Under the pieces are notes generated by a model, which ran no database searches, was not told the DNA's origin, and saw only the letters and a program-made list of their open reading frames with translations. This document shows positions 41,676 to 50,533 of a DNA stretch of 50,584 nt, piece by piece. Numbering within the stretch: the first letter of the stretch is position 1; the number at the start of each line of letters is the position of its first letter. The stretch comes from an uncultured Bacteroidales bacterium (GTDB lineage: Bacteria > Bacteroidota > Bacteroidia > Bacteroidales > Muribaculaceae): contig CANSAP010000015.1 in the NCBI GenBank assembly GCA_947644715.1, positions 1 through 50,584 on the forward strand. The letters are read 5' to 3'. A program made the position numbers and the translations under genes.

Positions 41676-42427
41676 ATAAAGTCGCCGGGGGGATTTGAGA
41701 ATTTCACATGTGGTGAGGAGAAGAGCCGGTTCATGAAGCCGGATGCTATCGCCTCTTGCGGAGAGCAATCGAGGACTTTCCCGTCGGCAGTGAGCAACCA
41801 CAGGCGGGAGGCCATGCGCAGCGACATGGCTATATCATGGCAGGAGAGAATTACGGCTTTACCTTTGCCGCGGGCAAGGTCGGAGAGGAGCGAGAAGATT
41901 TCGAGGCGAGCCGAGGGGTCGAGAAATGATAGAGGTTCATCAAGTAGGAGCAGGGGGGTGTCCTGCGCTAAAGCCCGGGCAATCATGGCTTTCTGACGCT
42001 CGCCGTCAGAAAGGGTGGCCATAGGCGCTGACGCTTTCGGGGCTATCCCGGTGAGCTGCATGGAGCTTTCAACCATTTCGCGGTCAGCGGGGGATAGGAT
42101 GCCGCTCCATCCGGTATAGGGCTGGCGTCCCAGCTCCACGAGCTGGCGTACGGTGAGCGCCCCGGTCATCGTTGCCTCCGTTGCTACGATTGCGAGTGTA
42201 GCGGCTCGCTCTTTGCGGGAAATCCTGCTTAATGGCTTATCTGAGAGGAGCACTTCGCCGTCAAGGGGTGCTTGCTCGCCGCATAGAGTGCGCAACAGTG
42301 TGCTCTTGCCGGCACCGTTAGCTCCGAGCAGAGCCGTGACCTCACCGCTGCGGGCTGTGAGGTTAATGCCGTGGAAGAGTGGCTTGGTCGGCGTGTAACC
42401 GATTGAGAGGTTGCGGGTTGAGAGCAT
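41663..42427 (-). CDS. ABC transporter ATPase, iron-chelate/cobamide importer
   Basis: A 254-aa ATPase of the FecE/BtuD/FhuC type. Walker A GANGAGKST is at 35-43, the signature LSDGERQ near 140 and Walker B LLLLDEPLSFLD near 165. The ATG at 42427 was chosen: its A is also the last base of the permease stop (TGATG), so translation is coupled. The 96 codons upstream in frame read through the permease gene and are not used. It powers import through the FecCD-type permease encoded directly before it. Confidence 0.93.
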   Translation of the reverse strand: MLSTRNLSIGYTPTKPLFHGINLTARSGEVTALLGANGAGKSTLLRTLCGEQAPLDGEVLLSDKPLSRISRKERAATLAIVATEATMTGALTVRQLVELGRQPYTGWSGILSPADREMVESSMQLTGIAPKASAPMATLSDGERQKAMIARALAQDTPLLLLDEPLSFLDPSARLEIFSLLSDLARGKGKAVILSCHDIAMSLRMASRLWLLTADGKVLDCSPQEAIASGFMNRLFSSPHVKFSNPPGDFIWTT

Positions 42428-43476
42428 CAGTTGAAGTAGTTGAGGCGCTTGCGGGCAAGAATGACGTATATGATTACGGGTACACCCACAATCGGGGTTA
42501 CGGCTCCCAATGGAAGCACCCCAATTGATGAGGGCAAGACGCAGAGCAACGCGCAGAGCAGGCCGATGGCTGCGCCGCAGAGCAGTGTGGCCGGGAGGAG
42601 GATGGCATGGTGGGAGGTGGAGAAGAGAATGCGGGCTATGTGGGGCACGGCAAGGCCGATGAATCCCACGGGGCCGCAGTAGGCTGTGGCCAAGGCAGTC
42701 AATGCTCCGGAGCACAGCAGCAGCAGTGTGCGCACCCGCATGGGTGAGTAGCCGAGTGAGGCGGCGTAGCGGTCACCCAGGAGCATGGCGTTCAGAGGCT
42801 TGATGAGCAGCAGAGAGGAGGCGCAGAGAAGCAGGGTGAGCAGAACGAAGAGCGGCAGTCTGCCGGACGTTACCCCCATGAAGCTGCCCATCCCCCAGAC
42901 ATTGAAGTCTTTTACTACTCCGGCCGGAGCAAAGAAGTTCAGCCAGGAGACGAGCGCCGAGGCGAGATAGCCTATCATGATGCCGACAATGAGGAGCATT
43001 GTGGCGCTCTTTACGGCAGACGAGAAAAGCAACAGCAGCAGGATTACGGCAGCGGCACCTATGGCGGCTCCTCCCAGGATGGCTATGCGGCTTCCGGCTT
43101 CAGCTCCGAGTAGCGAGGCCAATTGTGTGCCGGCTCCCATCATGACGATGGCTACACCGAGTGATGCCCCGGTGCTGACCCCAAGAATCGATGGACCCGC
43201 CAAGGGGTTTCGGAAAGTGGTCTGCAGGAGGAGTCCGGCCACGGCGAGACCCATTCCGCAGCATAGGGCTGTGAGAGCCATCGGAAGGCGTGCCTCGAGA
43301 ACTATGGTGCGGGCTATCGAATCGCTGTCTGTACTGAATGCGGCAAGCACTTGCGCCGGGGTCAGATGGACGGCTCCGGTCAAGAGGCAGGCAGCGAAGA
43401 GCAGCAGACAGGCTGCTCCGGTCAGAATGAAGCGCAGGGTGGAGCGGCCGGATGTATGTGCTGCCGAGTGATTCAT
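42427..43476 (-). CDS. FecCD-family permease of an iron-chelate/cobamide importer
   Basis: A 349-aa inner-membrane permease with about ten hydrophobic helices. Typical blocks are RLPMALTALCCGMGLAVAGLL, NPLAGPSILGVSTGASLGV and GPVGFIGLAVPHIARIL, the last being part of the ATPase-contact region. Two such chains would form the pore. Its start overlaps the stop of the binding-lipoprotein gene by 4 bp (ATGA). Whether the cargo is siderophore, heme or cobamide cannot be decided here. Confidence 0.93.
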   Translation of the reverse strand: MNHSAAHTSGRSTLRFILTGAACLLLFAACLLTGAVHLTPAQVLAAFSTDSDSIARTIVLEARLPMALTALCCGMGLAVAGLLLQTTFRNPLAGPSILGVSTGASLGVAIVMMGAGTQLASLLGAEAGSRIAILGGAAIGAAAVILLLLLFSSAVKSATMLLIVGIMIGYLASALVSWLNFFAPAGVVKDFNVWGMGSFMGVTSGRLPLFVLLTLLLCASSLLLIKPLNAMLLGDRYAASLGYSPMRVRTLLLLCSGALTALATAYCGPVGFIGLAVPHIARILFSTSHHAILLPATLLCGAAIGLLCALLCVLPSSIGVLPLGAVTPIVGVPVIIYVILARKRLNYFN

Positions 43477-44588
43477 TCTGCTTTTTTGAAATAACGGGGT
43501 GAGACGCCGGGCAGCAATCCCGGATGAAAGATGGCAATGTAGTCGCGCAGGAGCAGGTCGGGATGGAAGGGGGTCTCTTCATAGAAGGGAACCGCCACGG
43601 TGTTGCAGCCCCACACGCCTCCTGCTTGAGCAGGGCGAAAGAGCATGTAGCGCTCATCAGCCTCTCGCAACCAATTGAGGGTCAGGTCAGAGCCGAAGAG
43701 GCGAATAAGCCATATATCCGAATCAGAGGCTTTGGCCAGTACGCTCTCGAAGGGGAGGGTGAGGGAGCCGGTCGAGTCGTCGTCCTTCCAAGGATAGTCT
43801 CCGCCGGCATCGGCAATCATTCGGGCTGCATAGCTACGGCCGCCGGCCACGTTCCACACACCTTCATACATCGTCTCAGCCATTACTTTCGGGCGCTTGG
43901 AGACGTTGCTCGCTGTTTGTTTGAGGGAGGCGTAATTGCTTGCGACTGAGTTGAATATGCTGTCGGCTTTAGCCGGATTACGGGCTATGAGACCGAGCAG
44001 CTTCAGCCACTCTGCACGCCCGAGAGGGTCTTCTTCCTGCGACTCGGCAAGGTATATAACCGGCACTCCGAGCCGCTCAATTCCTGAGGCATCCATGCCC
44101 GGATACCAGCTGACGAGCACTGCAGCCGGTTTGGCTTTGATGATGCGCTCTTTCACCGGCTCTTGCTGAGAGCCACCATCAATCACGTCGCCACTTTTCA
44201 GCCGCTGCTGCACTTCGGGCACAGTGAAGTAAGCTGCGTCGCCCACTACTTTAATTGCCTCCAGTGCGCCCAATTCCTTTAGCGCCGAGCCATGCACAGC
44301 TGAATATACCATCAGGTTTTGCAGTGCAGAGGGGGGGAGCACGACAGCCCCCTGCGGCGTGGCTGCGAGGGTTGTGGTGTCAGTGTCGGGGAAGATGTAG
44401 ATGCCTAACAGCGCATTGGTGTCCTGCGGATTAACTATACGTGCAACAGTAGCGTTACCATCCCGGACAATGCGCAGCAGAGAGGCGTGGGTTGTTGAAG
44501 AGTCAGCTTCTGCGTCGCTTTGGGATGCCGGGGAACATGAGGCCAGCATACAGAGCAGACCGCAGAGAGAGAGGAGCAGGAGTTTCAT
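43473..44588 (-). CDS. Periplasmic-binding lipoprotein of the iron-chelate/cobamide importer
   Basis: A 371-aa substrate-binding protein of the BtuF/FecB class. The lipobox is LASC (Cys18). A Ser/Thr/Asp linker follows, then two Rossmann-like lobes joined by a long helix (about 205-240). Blocks such as [15 protein letters not shown] and [15 protein letters not shown] are family-like. As a lipoprotein it would stay anchored near the membrane. It overlaps the hisS stop by 4 bp and the permease start by 4 bp. Substrate unknown. Confidence 0.88.
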   Translation of the reverse strand: MKLLLLSLCGLLCMLASCSPASQSDAEADSSTTHASLLRIVRDGNATVARIVNPQDTNALLGIYIFPDTDTTTLAATPQGAVVLPPSALQNLMVYSAVHGSALKELGALEAIKVVGDAAYFTVPEVQQRLKSGDVIDGGSQQEPVKERIIKAKPAAVLVSWYPGMDASGIERLGVPVIYLAESQEEDPLGRAEWLKLLGLIARNPAKADSIFNSVASNYASLKQTASNVSKRPKVMAETMYEGVWNVAGGRSYAARMIADAGGDYPWKDDDSTGSLTLPFESVLAKASDSDIWLIRLFGSDLTLNWLREADERYMLFRPAQAGGVWGCNTVAVPFYEETPFHPDLLLRDYIAIFHPGLLPGVSPRYFKKAE

Positions 44589-45946
44589 CGCAGTATGTCG
44601 GCTAAGGCTTCGGGGGTAAGGGTCTGTTGCTCGCCGGAGGTCATGTCTTTCAGAGTGACAGTGCCCTGCTCCAGTTCGTCGCTGCCAATAATAGCTACGT
44701 ATGGAATCTTTTCGGCGTTGGCCAGTGCCATCTGCTTTTTCATCTTTGTGGCATCGGGATAGACGGTTACGCTGACCCCCTGTTCCCGGAGCATCTTGGC
44801 TATCTGCATAGCGCGCATGGCCTCCTGCTGACCGAAGTTGACGAACATAACTTTGCTTGCACCGGAGAGGTCTTCGGGGTAAAGGTTGAGAGCATTGAGC
44901 ACATCATAGATGCGGTCGGCACCGAAGCTGATTCCTACGCCTGAAAGGCCGGGCATTCCGAAGACACCGGTGAGGTTGTCATAGCGTCCGCCACCGGTGA
45001 TGCTGCCAATCTCCACATCAAGTGCTTTGACTTCAATGATGGTGCCTGTGTAGTAATTAAGTCCGCGTGCCAGAGAGAAGTCGAGATCAAGCGTGGCAGT
45101 GTGTCCAAGGGCATTGAAGCCGTCGGCCACAAAACGGAGCTCCTCGACACCAAGGGTGCCTTCAGGGCTGTCGGCCAGCAATTTCTGCATACTTGCGAGT
45201 TTGGCGGCGTTGTCACCTTCGAGAGTCAGGACGGGGCGAAGAGCCTCTATCTGGGTGGCTGTAAGTCCTTTGGCGGCCAGTTCTGCCTCCACGGCCTCAA
45301 GACCTATCTTGTCAATCTTGTCAATGGCCACTGTGATGTCGACTATCTTCTCAGGACAGCCGATTACTTCGGCAATGCCGGTGAGCACCTTGCGGTTGTT
45401 GACCTTGATGGCCACTCTGATTCCGAGCTTTGAGAAGACGGCATCAATCAGCTCAAGCAGTTCAATTTCGTTGAGCAGTGAGGTCGATCCTACCACATCG
45501 GCATCACACTGATAGAACTCGCGGTAGCGCCCCTTCTGCGGACGGTCGGCGCGCCACACCGGCTGAATCTGAAAGCGCTTGAAGGGCATCTGGAGCTCGG
45601 CTCGGTGCTGCACGACGTAGCGGGCGAAGGGCACCGTCAGGTCATAGCGCAAGCCTTTCTCACACAGAGCGTTGGTCAGGCGGGGCAGATTGCGTTCCTC
45701 AATATCCTTCTCTGAGGCGGAGCGCATGAAGTCGCCGGAGTTCAGAATCTTGAACAGGAGCTTGTCACCCTCCTCGCCATATTTGCCCATGAGCGTAGAG
45801 AGATTTTCCATGGCCGGGGTTTCGATTCGGTGGAATCCAAAGCGGCGGAATTGCTCGGTGATGGTTGAAAAGATGTAGTCACGACGGGCCATCTCCAGCG
45901 GTGAGAAGTCGCGGGTGCCCTTGGGTATGGAGGGTTTCTGTGCCAT
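44585..45946 (-). CDS. hisS: Histidyl-tRNA synthetase
   Basis: A 453-aa class II aminoacyl-tRNA synthetase. The ATG at 45946 gives [16 protein letters not shown]. Motif 1 lies in the [17 protein letters not shown] area, motif 2 in [27 protein letters not shown], the histidine-specific [11 protein letters not shown] segment near 305 and motif 3 in [13 protein letters not shown]-terminal anticodon-binding domain covers about 360-450. Complete. It heads the operon with the binding lipoprotein, permease, ATPase and DUF3843-like genes, each overlapping the next. Confidence 0.96.
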   Translation of the reverse strand: MAQKPSIPKGTRDFSPLEMARRDYIFSTITEQFRRFGFHRIETPAMENLSTLMGKYGEEGDKLLFKILNSGDFMRSASEKDIEERNLPRLTNALCEKGLRYDLTVPFARYVVQHRAELQMPFKRFQIQPVWRADRPQKGRYREFYQCDADVVGSTSLLNEIELLELIDAVFSKLGIRVAIKVNNRKVLTGIAEVIGCPEKIVDITVAIDKIDKIGLEAVEAELAAKGLTATQIEALRPVLTLEGDNAAKLASMQKLLADSPEGTLGVEELRFVADGFNALGHTATLDLDFSLARGLNYYTGTIIEVKALDVEIGSITGGGRYDNLTGVFGMPGLSGVGISFGADRIYDVLNALNLYPEDLSGASKVMFVNFGQQEAMRAMQIAKMLREQGVSVTVYPDATKMKKQMALANAEKIPYVAIIGSDELEQGTVTLKDMTSGEQQTLTPEALADILR

Positions 45947-45991
45947 TTCTATCAGCGTTATTTGGTTCAGAGGAGAGTGTATATGAATATG

Positions 45992-46023
45992 CGAAATTAC
46001 GAAAAATTCCGCACATCTCAAAA
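45992..46023 (-). promoter_or_regulatory. Promoter of the hisS operon
   Basis: On the minus strand TTTTG (46019-46023), a 19-bp spacer and TAATTTCG (45992-45999), one mismatch from the -7 consensus. The leader to the hisS ATG is about 42 nt. Confidence 0.75.
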
Positions 46024-46051
46024 CCGCATGTGCCGATAGTGACCGTAGACT

Positions 46052-46101
46052 GAGAGCGCGTCTACAAATATATGCCAATATATGCCAAGACTCAGGCTCT
46101 C
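46052..46101. repeat. Degenerate AGAGTGTGT-type palindrome after the helicase gene
   Basis: GAGAGCGCGTCTACAAATATATG at the left resembles the arm and loop of the 27268 hairpin. The right end GACTCAGGCTCTC pairs partly with it (GAGAGC/GCTCTC). The right arm contains the last codons and stop of the helicase gene (46092-46094). Probably a worn copy of the same family, perhaps used as a terminator. Confidence 0.45.
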
Positions 46102-47423
46102 ATAATGCGGCGGTTGCTCCCTTTGATGCGTTGGTTCTTCCCTCGGGCGAGCACACGGCGCGCTTCGGTGGCCGGAAGGGTGGCAAGGCTGAAATGGTCG
46201 GCCACCTCGAGACGCCCTATCTCGGAGCCGGGCACACCGCACTCCTTGGTGAGCCAGCCCAGCAGGTCGCCGCGTGATATTTTCTCTCGCTTGCCGGCGC
46301 CTATCCACAGAGTCTCAAGGCCGGAGCTGAGGGAGCCTTTGGTGCCGGTGAGGCTCAGTTCGTCGTAGGGAAGCATGTATTCAGGCAGTGTTTCGGCGGG
46401 GGCTTTAAGCACATAGACGTTGCCGGTTTTTCCCGCGCGGGCAGTGCGTCCGTTGCGGTGAGTCCAGTCTTCGGGTGTGGGGGGAAGATGATAGTGCACC
46501 ACGTTATCCACACCCTCTACATCCAGTCCGCGGGCGGCTAAATCGGTGGTAATCAACAGAGGTCGAGATCCGGCACGGAACAGGGCGAGAGCCTTTTCTC
46601 GCGCCGTTTGGTCCAGCGCACCGTGATACAGCACGCAGGAAGCCCCCTTGGCTGCGAGCCATTTATATACCCTCTCGGCGCTCTCGCGGTGGTTGACGAA
46701 GACGGCAGTGCGCCCGATTTCCCCCTCGGCAGCCAATTGCTGAAGCAGTGCGAGGAGGCATTCCAGCTTGTCGGGGCCGTCGGCCGCTACAATGTGTACG
46801 GGAGCACGTTGCTTAAGCTCCTCTGCCCCTGAGAGATAATCCAGTCGCAGCGGATCAGTCACCGGGACAAAGTCAGGAAGAGAGGGTGCCTCGGTGGCAG
46901 AGGTGAGGATGACGCGGCTGAGATTCTTCATGTGGGCGAAGATGCGCTTCATCTCCTGCTCAAAGCCCAACGAGAGGGATTTGTCAAACTCATCAAGCAC
47001 CACGATGCGGCAGCTGATGATGTCAATGTTGCGGCGGCGTATATGGTCGAGCAATCGACCGGGAGTGGCCACAACAATGTCGGGAGCTACGGAAAGAGAA
47101 TTCACTTCGTCGCTCACGGAGCGGCCTCCGTAAAGCGCCACAAGTCGATAGGCCGGGGCGAGTTTCGAGAGCACGGATGCTATCTGCATTACGAGTTCGC
47201 GGCCGGGGGCAATCACGACGGCCTGCACTCTGCCCGCCGGAGGATTGAGCATCTTTAGCAGGGGGAGAGCAAAGGCCAGGGTTTTGCCGGAGCCTGTGGG
47301 GGCAAGTAGCATCAGGCCACGTATGGCTTCGGGGGTGGCGGCCAGCATGGCCTGCTGCATATCGTTAAGGGTCTCGATGCCGAGCTTGGTGCTCACTAAT
47401 GGAAGGAATTCTTTTTCGCGCAT
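46092..47423 (-). CDS. DEAD-box-family RNA helicase with DEFD motif and DbpA-like C-terminus
   Basis: A 443-aa RNA helicase. RecA-like domain 1 has motif I APTGSGKT (41-48), a Ia motif PGREL instead of PTREL, ATPGR (119-123), motif II DEFD (144-147) instead of DEAD and SAT (175-177). Domain 2 contains [25 protein letters not shown] and motif [13 protein letters not shown] basic C-terminal domain (about 365-435, [20 protein letters not shown]) resembles the RRM-like rRNA-binding domain of DbpA, suggesting a role in 23S rRNA or ribosome assembly. The start [10 protein letters not shown] follows normal family spacing. Confidence 0.9.
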   Translation of the reverse strand: MREKEFLPLVSTKLGIETLNDMQQAMLAATPEAIRGLMLLAPTGSGKTLAFALPLLKMLNPPAGRVQAVVIAPGRELVMQIASVLSKLAPAYRLVALYGGRSVSDEVNSLSVAPDIVVATPGRLLDHIRRRNIDIISCRIVVLDEFDKSLSLGFEQEMKRIFAHMKNLSRVILTSATEAPSLPDFVPVTDPLRLDYLSGAEELKQRAPVHIVAADGPDKLECLLALLQQLAAEGEIGRTAVFVNHRESAERVYKWLAAKGASCVLYHGALDQTAREKALALFRAGSRPLLITTDLAARGLDVEGVDNVVHYHLPPTPEDWTHRNGRTARAGKTGNVYVLKAPAETLPEYMLPYDELSLTGTKGSLSSGLETLWIGAGKREKISRGDLLGWLTKECGVPGSEIGRLEVADHFSLATLPATEARRVLARGKNQRIKGSNRRIMRA

Positions 47424-47460
47424 AATTAACTGAGAGAGAGGTTTGAATTGGGAAACAGAG

Positions 47461-47493
47461 CGGCTGCCCCGGCACTGAAAGCCGAAGCAGCCG
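47461..47493 (-). terminator. Terminator downstream of fabG
   Basis: CGGCTGC (47461-47467) pairs with GCAGCCG (47487-47493), with an inner CGGC/GCCG stem. It lies between the fabG stop (47523) and the helicase ATG (47423); on the minus strand a CTCTGTTTC tract follows. Confidence 0.65.
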
Positions 47494-47522
47494 TTACTGT
47501 CTTGATTAACACTTTTGGGTGA

Positions 47523-48269
47523 TTACATGTTCATGCCGCCGTCAACCTGGATAACCTGGCCGGTCACGTAGGAGCTCATGTCAGATGCAAGGAAGGTAGC
47601 CACGTTGGCGATGTCCTCCACCTGTCCGCCGCGACGCAAGGGTATCTTCTGACACCATTCCTTGCGCACCTCTTCGGGCAGAGCTGCGGTCATAGCAGTC
47701 TCAATGAAGCCGGGGGCGATAGCGTTGGCGCGGATGCCGCGGCTGCCAACCTCCTGAGCGATGCTCTTTGCGAGGGCGATGAGGCCTGCCTTTGAGGCAG
47801 CATAGTTGGCCTGGCCGGCGTTGCCGTGCACACCTACTACGGATGCCATGTTGATGATGGAGCCGTGGCGCTGACGCATCATGATGGGGAGCACAGCGTG
47901 AATGAAGTTGAAGGCTGATTTCAGGTTCACGGCAATTACGGCGTCCCACTGAGCCTCAGTCATGCGGAGCATCAGGCCATCTTTGGTGATGCCGGCGTTG
48001 TTCACGAGGATGTCGATGGCGCCGAAGTCTTCCTTCACCTGCGCTACCACCTGCTCAGTTTCAGCAAAGTTTGCTGCGTTGGAGGCATAGCCTTTGCACT
48101 TTACGCCAAGAGCTTGAATCTCAGCCTCAGTGGCTTTGCCGTTTTCATCTATCACGAGGTCGGTGAACGCAATGTTAGCGCCCTCCTGAGCAAACTTCAG
48201 GGCAAGCGATTTGCCGATGCCGCGGGCGGCGCCGGTGATGAGGGCGGTTTTTCCTTCTAAGAGTTTCAT
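47523..48269 (-). CDS. fabG: 3-oxoacyl-ACP reductase
   Basis: A 248-aa short-chain dehydrogenase that reduces 3-oxoacyl-ACP with NADPH in fatty acid synthesis. The cofactor motif TGAARGIG is at 12-19, NNAG at 90-93, and the catalytic triad is Ser143, Tyr156 and Lys160 (YAASK). The ending VTGQVIQVDGGMNM is diagnostic. The ATG at 48269 puts MKLLEGKTALITGA at the start; the 56 codons upstream in frame look non-coding. It lies 211 bp from the MITE-like element that separates it from the FabH-like gene. I see no clear promoter in 48270-48480. Confidence 0.95.
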   Translation of the reverse strand: MKLLEGKTALITGAARGIGKSLALKFAQEGANIAFTDLVIDENGKATEAEIQALGVKCKGYASNAANFAETEQVVAQVKEDFGAIDILVNNAGITKDGLMLRMTEAQWDAVIAVNLKSAFNFIHAVLPIMMRQRHGSIINMASVVGVHGNAGQANYAASKAGLIALAKSIAQEVGSRGIRANAIAPGFIETAMTAALPEEVRKEWCQKIPLRRGGQVEDIANVATFLASDMSSYVTGQVIQVDGGMNM

Positions 48270-48480
48270 ATTTTTATGATAAATTTTTGGATCGAAGTGG
48301 CTTTGATAAAGGGGTTGGTGTTTATTCCGGATGGATTCGCGCCGGGTTTCGCTGGCCGAAGAGGCGGAGATGCTGTCATCGTGACCTGTCAGACTTGGCG
48401 AAAGAGACACTAAAGCTGCCGAAAGAAACATTGGCAATCGAAGCCACTGAATATATTAACTTCTTTTTTGAGCCACTATT

Positions 48481-48676
48481 AGAGTGTGTTTGGATTTAAA
48501 TGGTTTTAGCACAAAGAGAAAATTTTGAGGGATTTTCGCGAGTTAAAGAGGGAGCATAGCGGGCTATGCGACTGATGAGACTCGGCTAAAATCACCAAAA
48601 TTTACCTTTGTGATGAAACCAAGAAAGATTCAGGAGTACTCAAAAGCTTAATTCGGTTTAAATTCAAACACACTCT
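48481..48676. mobile_element. 196-bp MITE-like palindrome with 20-bp terminal inverted repeats
   Basis: The outer 20 bp at 48481-48500 and 48657-48676 match as inverted repeats with one mismatch; both ends read AGAGTGTGTTTG. Further in, GGTTTTAGCACAAAG pairs with CTTTGTGATGAAACC, and GGGATTTTCGCGAGT with ACTCGGCTAAAATCAC. The centre is a perfect GCATAGC-GG-GCTATGC hairpin. The right arm has about 34 extra bases holding GAGTACTC. No ORF. It abuts the FabH-like gene, whose stop codon begins on its last base. No target-site duplication is clear. Confidence 0.75.
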
Positions 48677-49620
48677 TAGCGTTTGATTACGGCGGCTCCG
48701 CATGAATAGCCACCTCCGAAGACGGTGAGTGCCACCAGCTCCTCTTTCTTGATCTGCTCCTTGTTCTGAGCCACTACGATTGCGCAGGAGGCAGAGCCGG
48801 TGTTGCCCAGCTCCTCAATGTTATTGATGAAGCGGTCCATGGGCAGCGAGAGCTGATGTGCCACCTGAGCCACTATGCGCATATTAGCCTGATGAGGCGC
48901 AATGTATTTAATATCCTCCATTGAGACACCGGCCTGCTCTACCGCCTCCTTGAGGCCGCTGACAAGATAGCGGCAGGCGTTGATGAAGACGTCGCGACCG
49001 TCGGGCATCGTGATGCCATCTTCGCGAGGGCGCAGCCGCACGCCGGCAGGGCCTTTGCTCACGTTGCCAAGGCCGTGGGTCACGATTGAGAGCACCTCCC
49101 AGTCGTTGTCGCTCACCCGTTCCTTGGAGAGCAGCCATGCCACTGCACCGTCACCCCAGAGGTGGCCGCTCTTGGGATCACTCTCATTGGAATAGTAGGT
49201 GTTATGCTCGCTGCAAATCACCAACGCCTTTGTAGCCTTGCCGGCCATGAAGAATGCTTCCACCGTCTCGATGGCGTTGATGAACGATGAGCAAGCAGAG
49301 GTGACGTAGAGCGCCTTTGCATCCGATATGCCCCAATGCTGCTGCACGATGTGAGCGCTTGTGGCAACGGAGTCATAGACGGCGTAGCCTGCGCCGACAA
49401 TCAGGTCTACCTCCTTGATGTCATAGGGGGCGTCAGCCAGAGCGGCCTCCACCGCCTCGACAGCCATGGTGTGCTGATTCTCGCCTGCTGCGCATTTAGA
49501 GCGGGTAGAGATGCCTGTGCGCTGAAGAATCCAATCGGCAGTCAGGCCATTTATGTTGAGAAAATGGTCATTGTCTATTCGAGTCGAGGGCACGTAGCAC
49601 CCCATGGAGTTAATATACAT
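48676..49620 (-). CDS. 3-oxoacyl-ACP synthase III (FabH-like) enzyme
   Basis: A 314-aa thiolase-fold condensing enzyme. The catalytic triad is Cys110 (TSACSSF), His243 (PHQAN) and Asn273 (GNTGSAS); the C-terminus has GGGYSCGAAVIKR. FabH normally starts fatty acid chains from acetyl-CoA and malonyl-ACP, but many Bacteroidota carry extra FabH-like enzymes for branched or special lipids, so I leave the symbol blank. It lies 26 bp downstream of the TetR gene's stop and is probably co-transcribed with it. fabG beyond the palindrome completes a likely acyl-chain module. Confidence 0.9.
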   Translation of the reverse strand: MYINSMGCYVPSTRIDNDHFLNINGLTADWILQRTGISTRSKCAAGENQHTMAVEAVEAALADAPYDIKEVDLIVGAGYAVYDSVATSAHIVQQHWGISDAKALYVTSACSSFINAIETVEAFFMAGKATKALVICSEHNTYYSNESDPKSGHLWGDGAVAWLLSKERVSDNDWEVLSIVTHGLGNVSKGPAGVRLRPREDGITMPDGRDVFINACRYLVSGLKEAVEQAGVSMEDIKYIAPHQANMRIVAQVAHQLSLPMDRFINNIEELGNTGSASCAIVVAQNKEQIKKEELVALTVFGGGYSCGAAVIKR

Positions 49621-49646
49621 ATGTATGATATAGAGTTATAGTCTTT

Positions 49647-50237
49647 TTAGGGCTTGCGGGTAATGAGACCGTCGAGCAGAAGCATTGTCATGCGTTTTAT
49701 GACGAGATCCTTGTCCAAACCATGTTCAAGGAGGTTGTCGCGGATGTAGGGAACATCCAACCCATGGATAGCATGGATGATAACGGTAGCCGTCTGCTCC
49801 ACATTGTCAATGGAAAACAACCCGGCCATCACCCCCTGGGTGAGAATCTCACTGAGGATTTCCGTCTCCCGCATAGAGATGAACTTGCGTGCCCGGTCCA
49901 CTTTCCGCACATCGCGGAAAAAACCTGCTCTCAGCGAGCCGTTGCGGCTGACAATCTCGCGCATGGTCTCGAAGCGCACTCTGATGAAAGTCTCAATCTT
50001 TTCAACCGGCGATCCGGGTTGGCGTGCAATCTGCTCGAGCTCCACGAGGAGCTTGGCTGTTTCCTGCTCGATGACAGCGTTGAAAATGTCGCGCTTATTC
50101 TTGAAATATGTGTAGATTGTGCGGCGACCTTTGTCAGATGCAGAGGCAATATCATTCATGGTAGTGTTCTCCACACCCTTGCGGGCAAAGAGCTGACGAG
50201 CCACTTCAATCAATCTATCGCGAGTCTTTAATACCAT
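49647..50237 (-). CDS. TetR/AcrR-family transcriptional regulator
   Basis: A 196-aa repressor. The N-terminal helix-turn-helix (about 5-55) reads RLIEVARQLFARKGVENTTM then DIASASDKGRRTIYTYFKNK. The C-terminal helices form a ligand pocket of the FabR-like/TetR_C type. The ATG at 50237 (MVLKTRDRLIEVA) was chosen; an in-frame ATG at 50270 would add 11 residues. It is first in a unit with the FabH-like gene, so it may control that gene, perhaps in response to acyl-CoA. The ligand is unknown. Confidence 0.9.
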   Translation of the reverse strand: MVLKTRDRLIEVARQLFARKGVENTTMNDIASASDKGRRTIYTYFKNKRDIFNAVIEQETAKLLVELEQIARQPGSPVEKIETFIRVRFETMREIVSRNGSLRAGFFRDVRKVDRARKFISMRETEILSEILTQGVMAGLFSIDNVEQTATVIIHAIHGLDVPYIRDNLLEHGLDKDLVIKRMTMLLLDGLITRKP

Positions 50238-50323
50238 GAGTCTTACAGTGTTATGATTGCTCTGCACCATGCAATTCTCGAGGGCGCAGCTGTGCGAGCG
50301 TGCACAGAAAGCGAAATAATGTG

Positions 50324-50355
50324 CGAAATTAGCAAAAATCCCCGAACGCGCAAAA
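50324..50355 (-). promoter_or_regulatory. Promoter of the TetR - FabH-like unit
   Basis: On the minus strand TTTTG (50351-50355), a 19-bp spacer and TAATTTCG (50324-50331), with one mismatch in the -7 box. The expected leader is about 80 nt to the ATG at 50237. Confidence 0.7.
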
Positions 50356-50432
50356 GAAAACATGCACAAAACAGCCATGACTGCGCAGAAAATATTGATT
50401 TACACTTTTTAACACAAAATATTCATGGAAAA

Positions 50433-50464
50433 TTTGGTCATGTCGGAAATACTTACTAATTTTG
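50433..50464 (+). promoter_or_regulatory. Promoter of initiator tRNA-Met
   Basis: TTTG (50433-50436), a 20-bp spacer and TAATTTTG (50457-50464) match the consensus exactly. The tRNA begins about 65 nt after the expected start. This promoter is divergent from that of the TetR gene. Confidence 0.8.
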
Positions 50465-50533
50465 CACTCGCAAACGGGAAACAAAGCCGCCGCGAGATGC
50501 AACCGGCAATAAGGCAGTTTCTCATGCATACAT

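Noticed and set aside
48270..48437. A 56-codon extension upstream of fabG
   Set aside because: The standard FabG start is at 48269, and the upstream codons show no domain and lie in an A/T-rich intergenic stretch.
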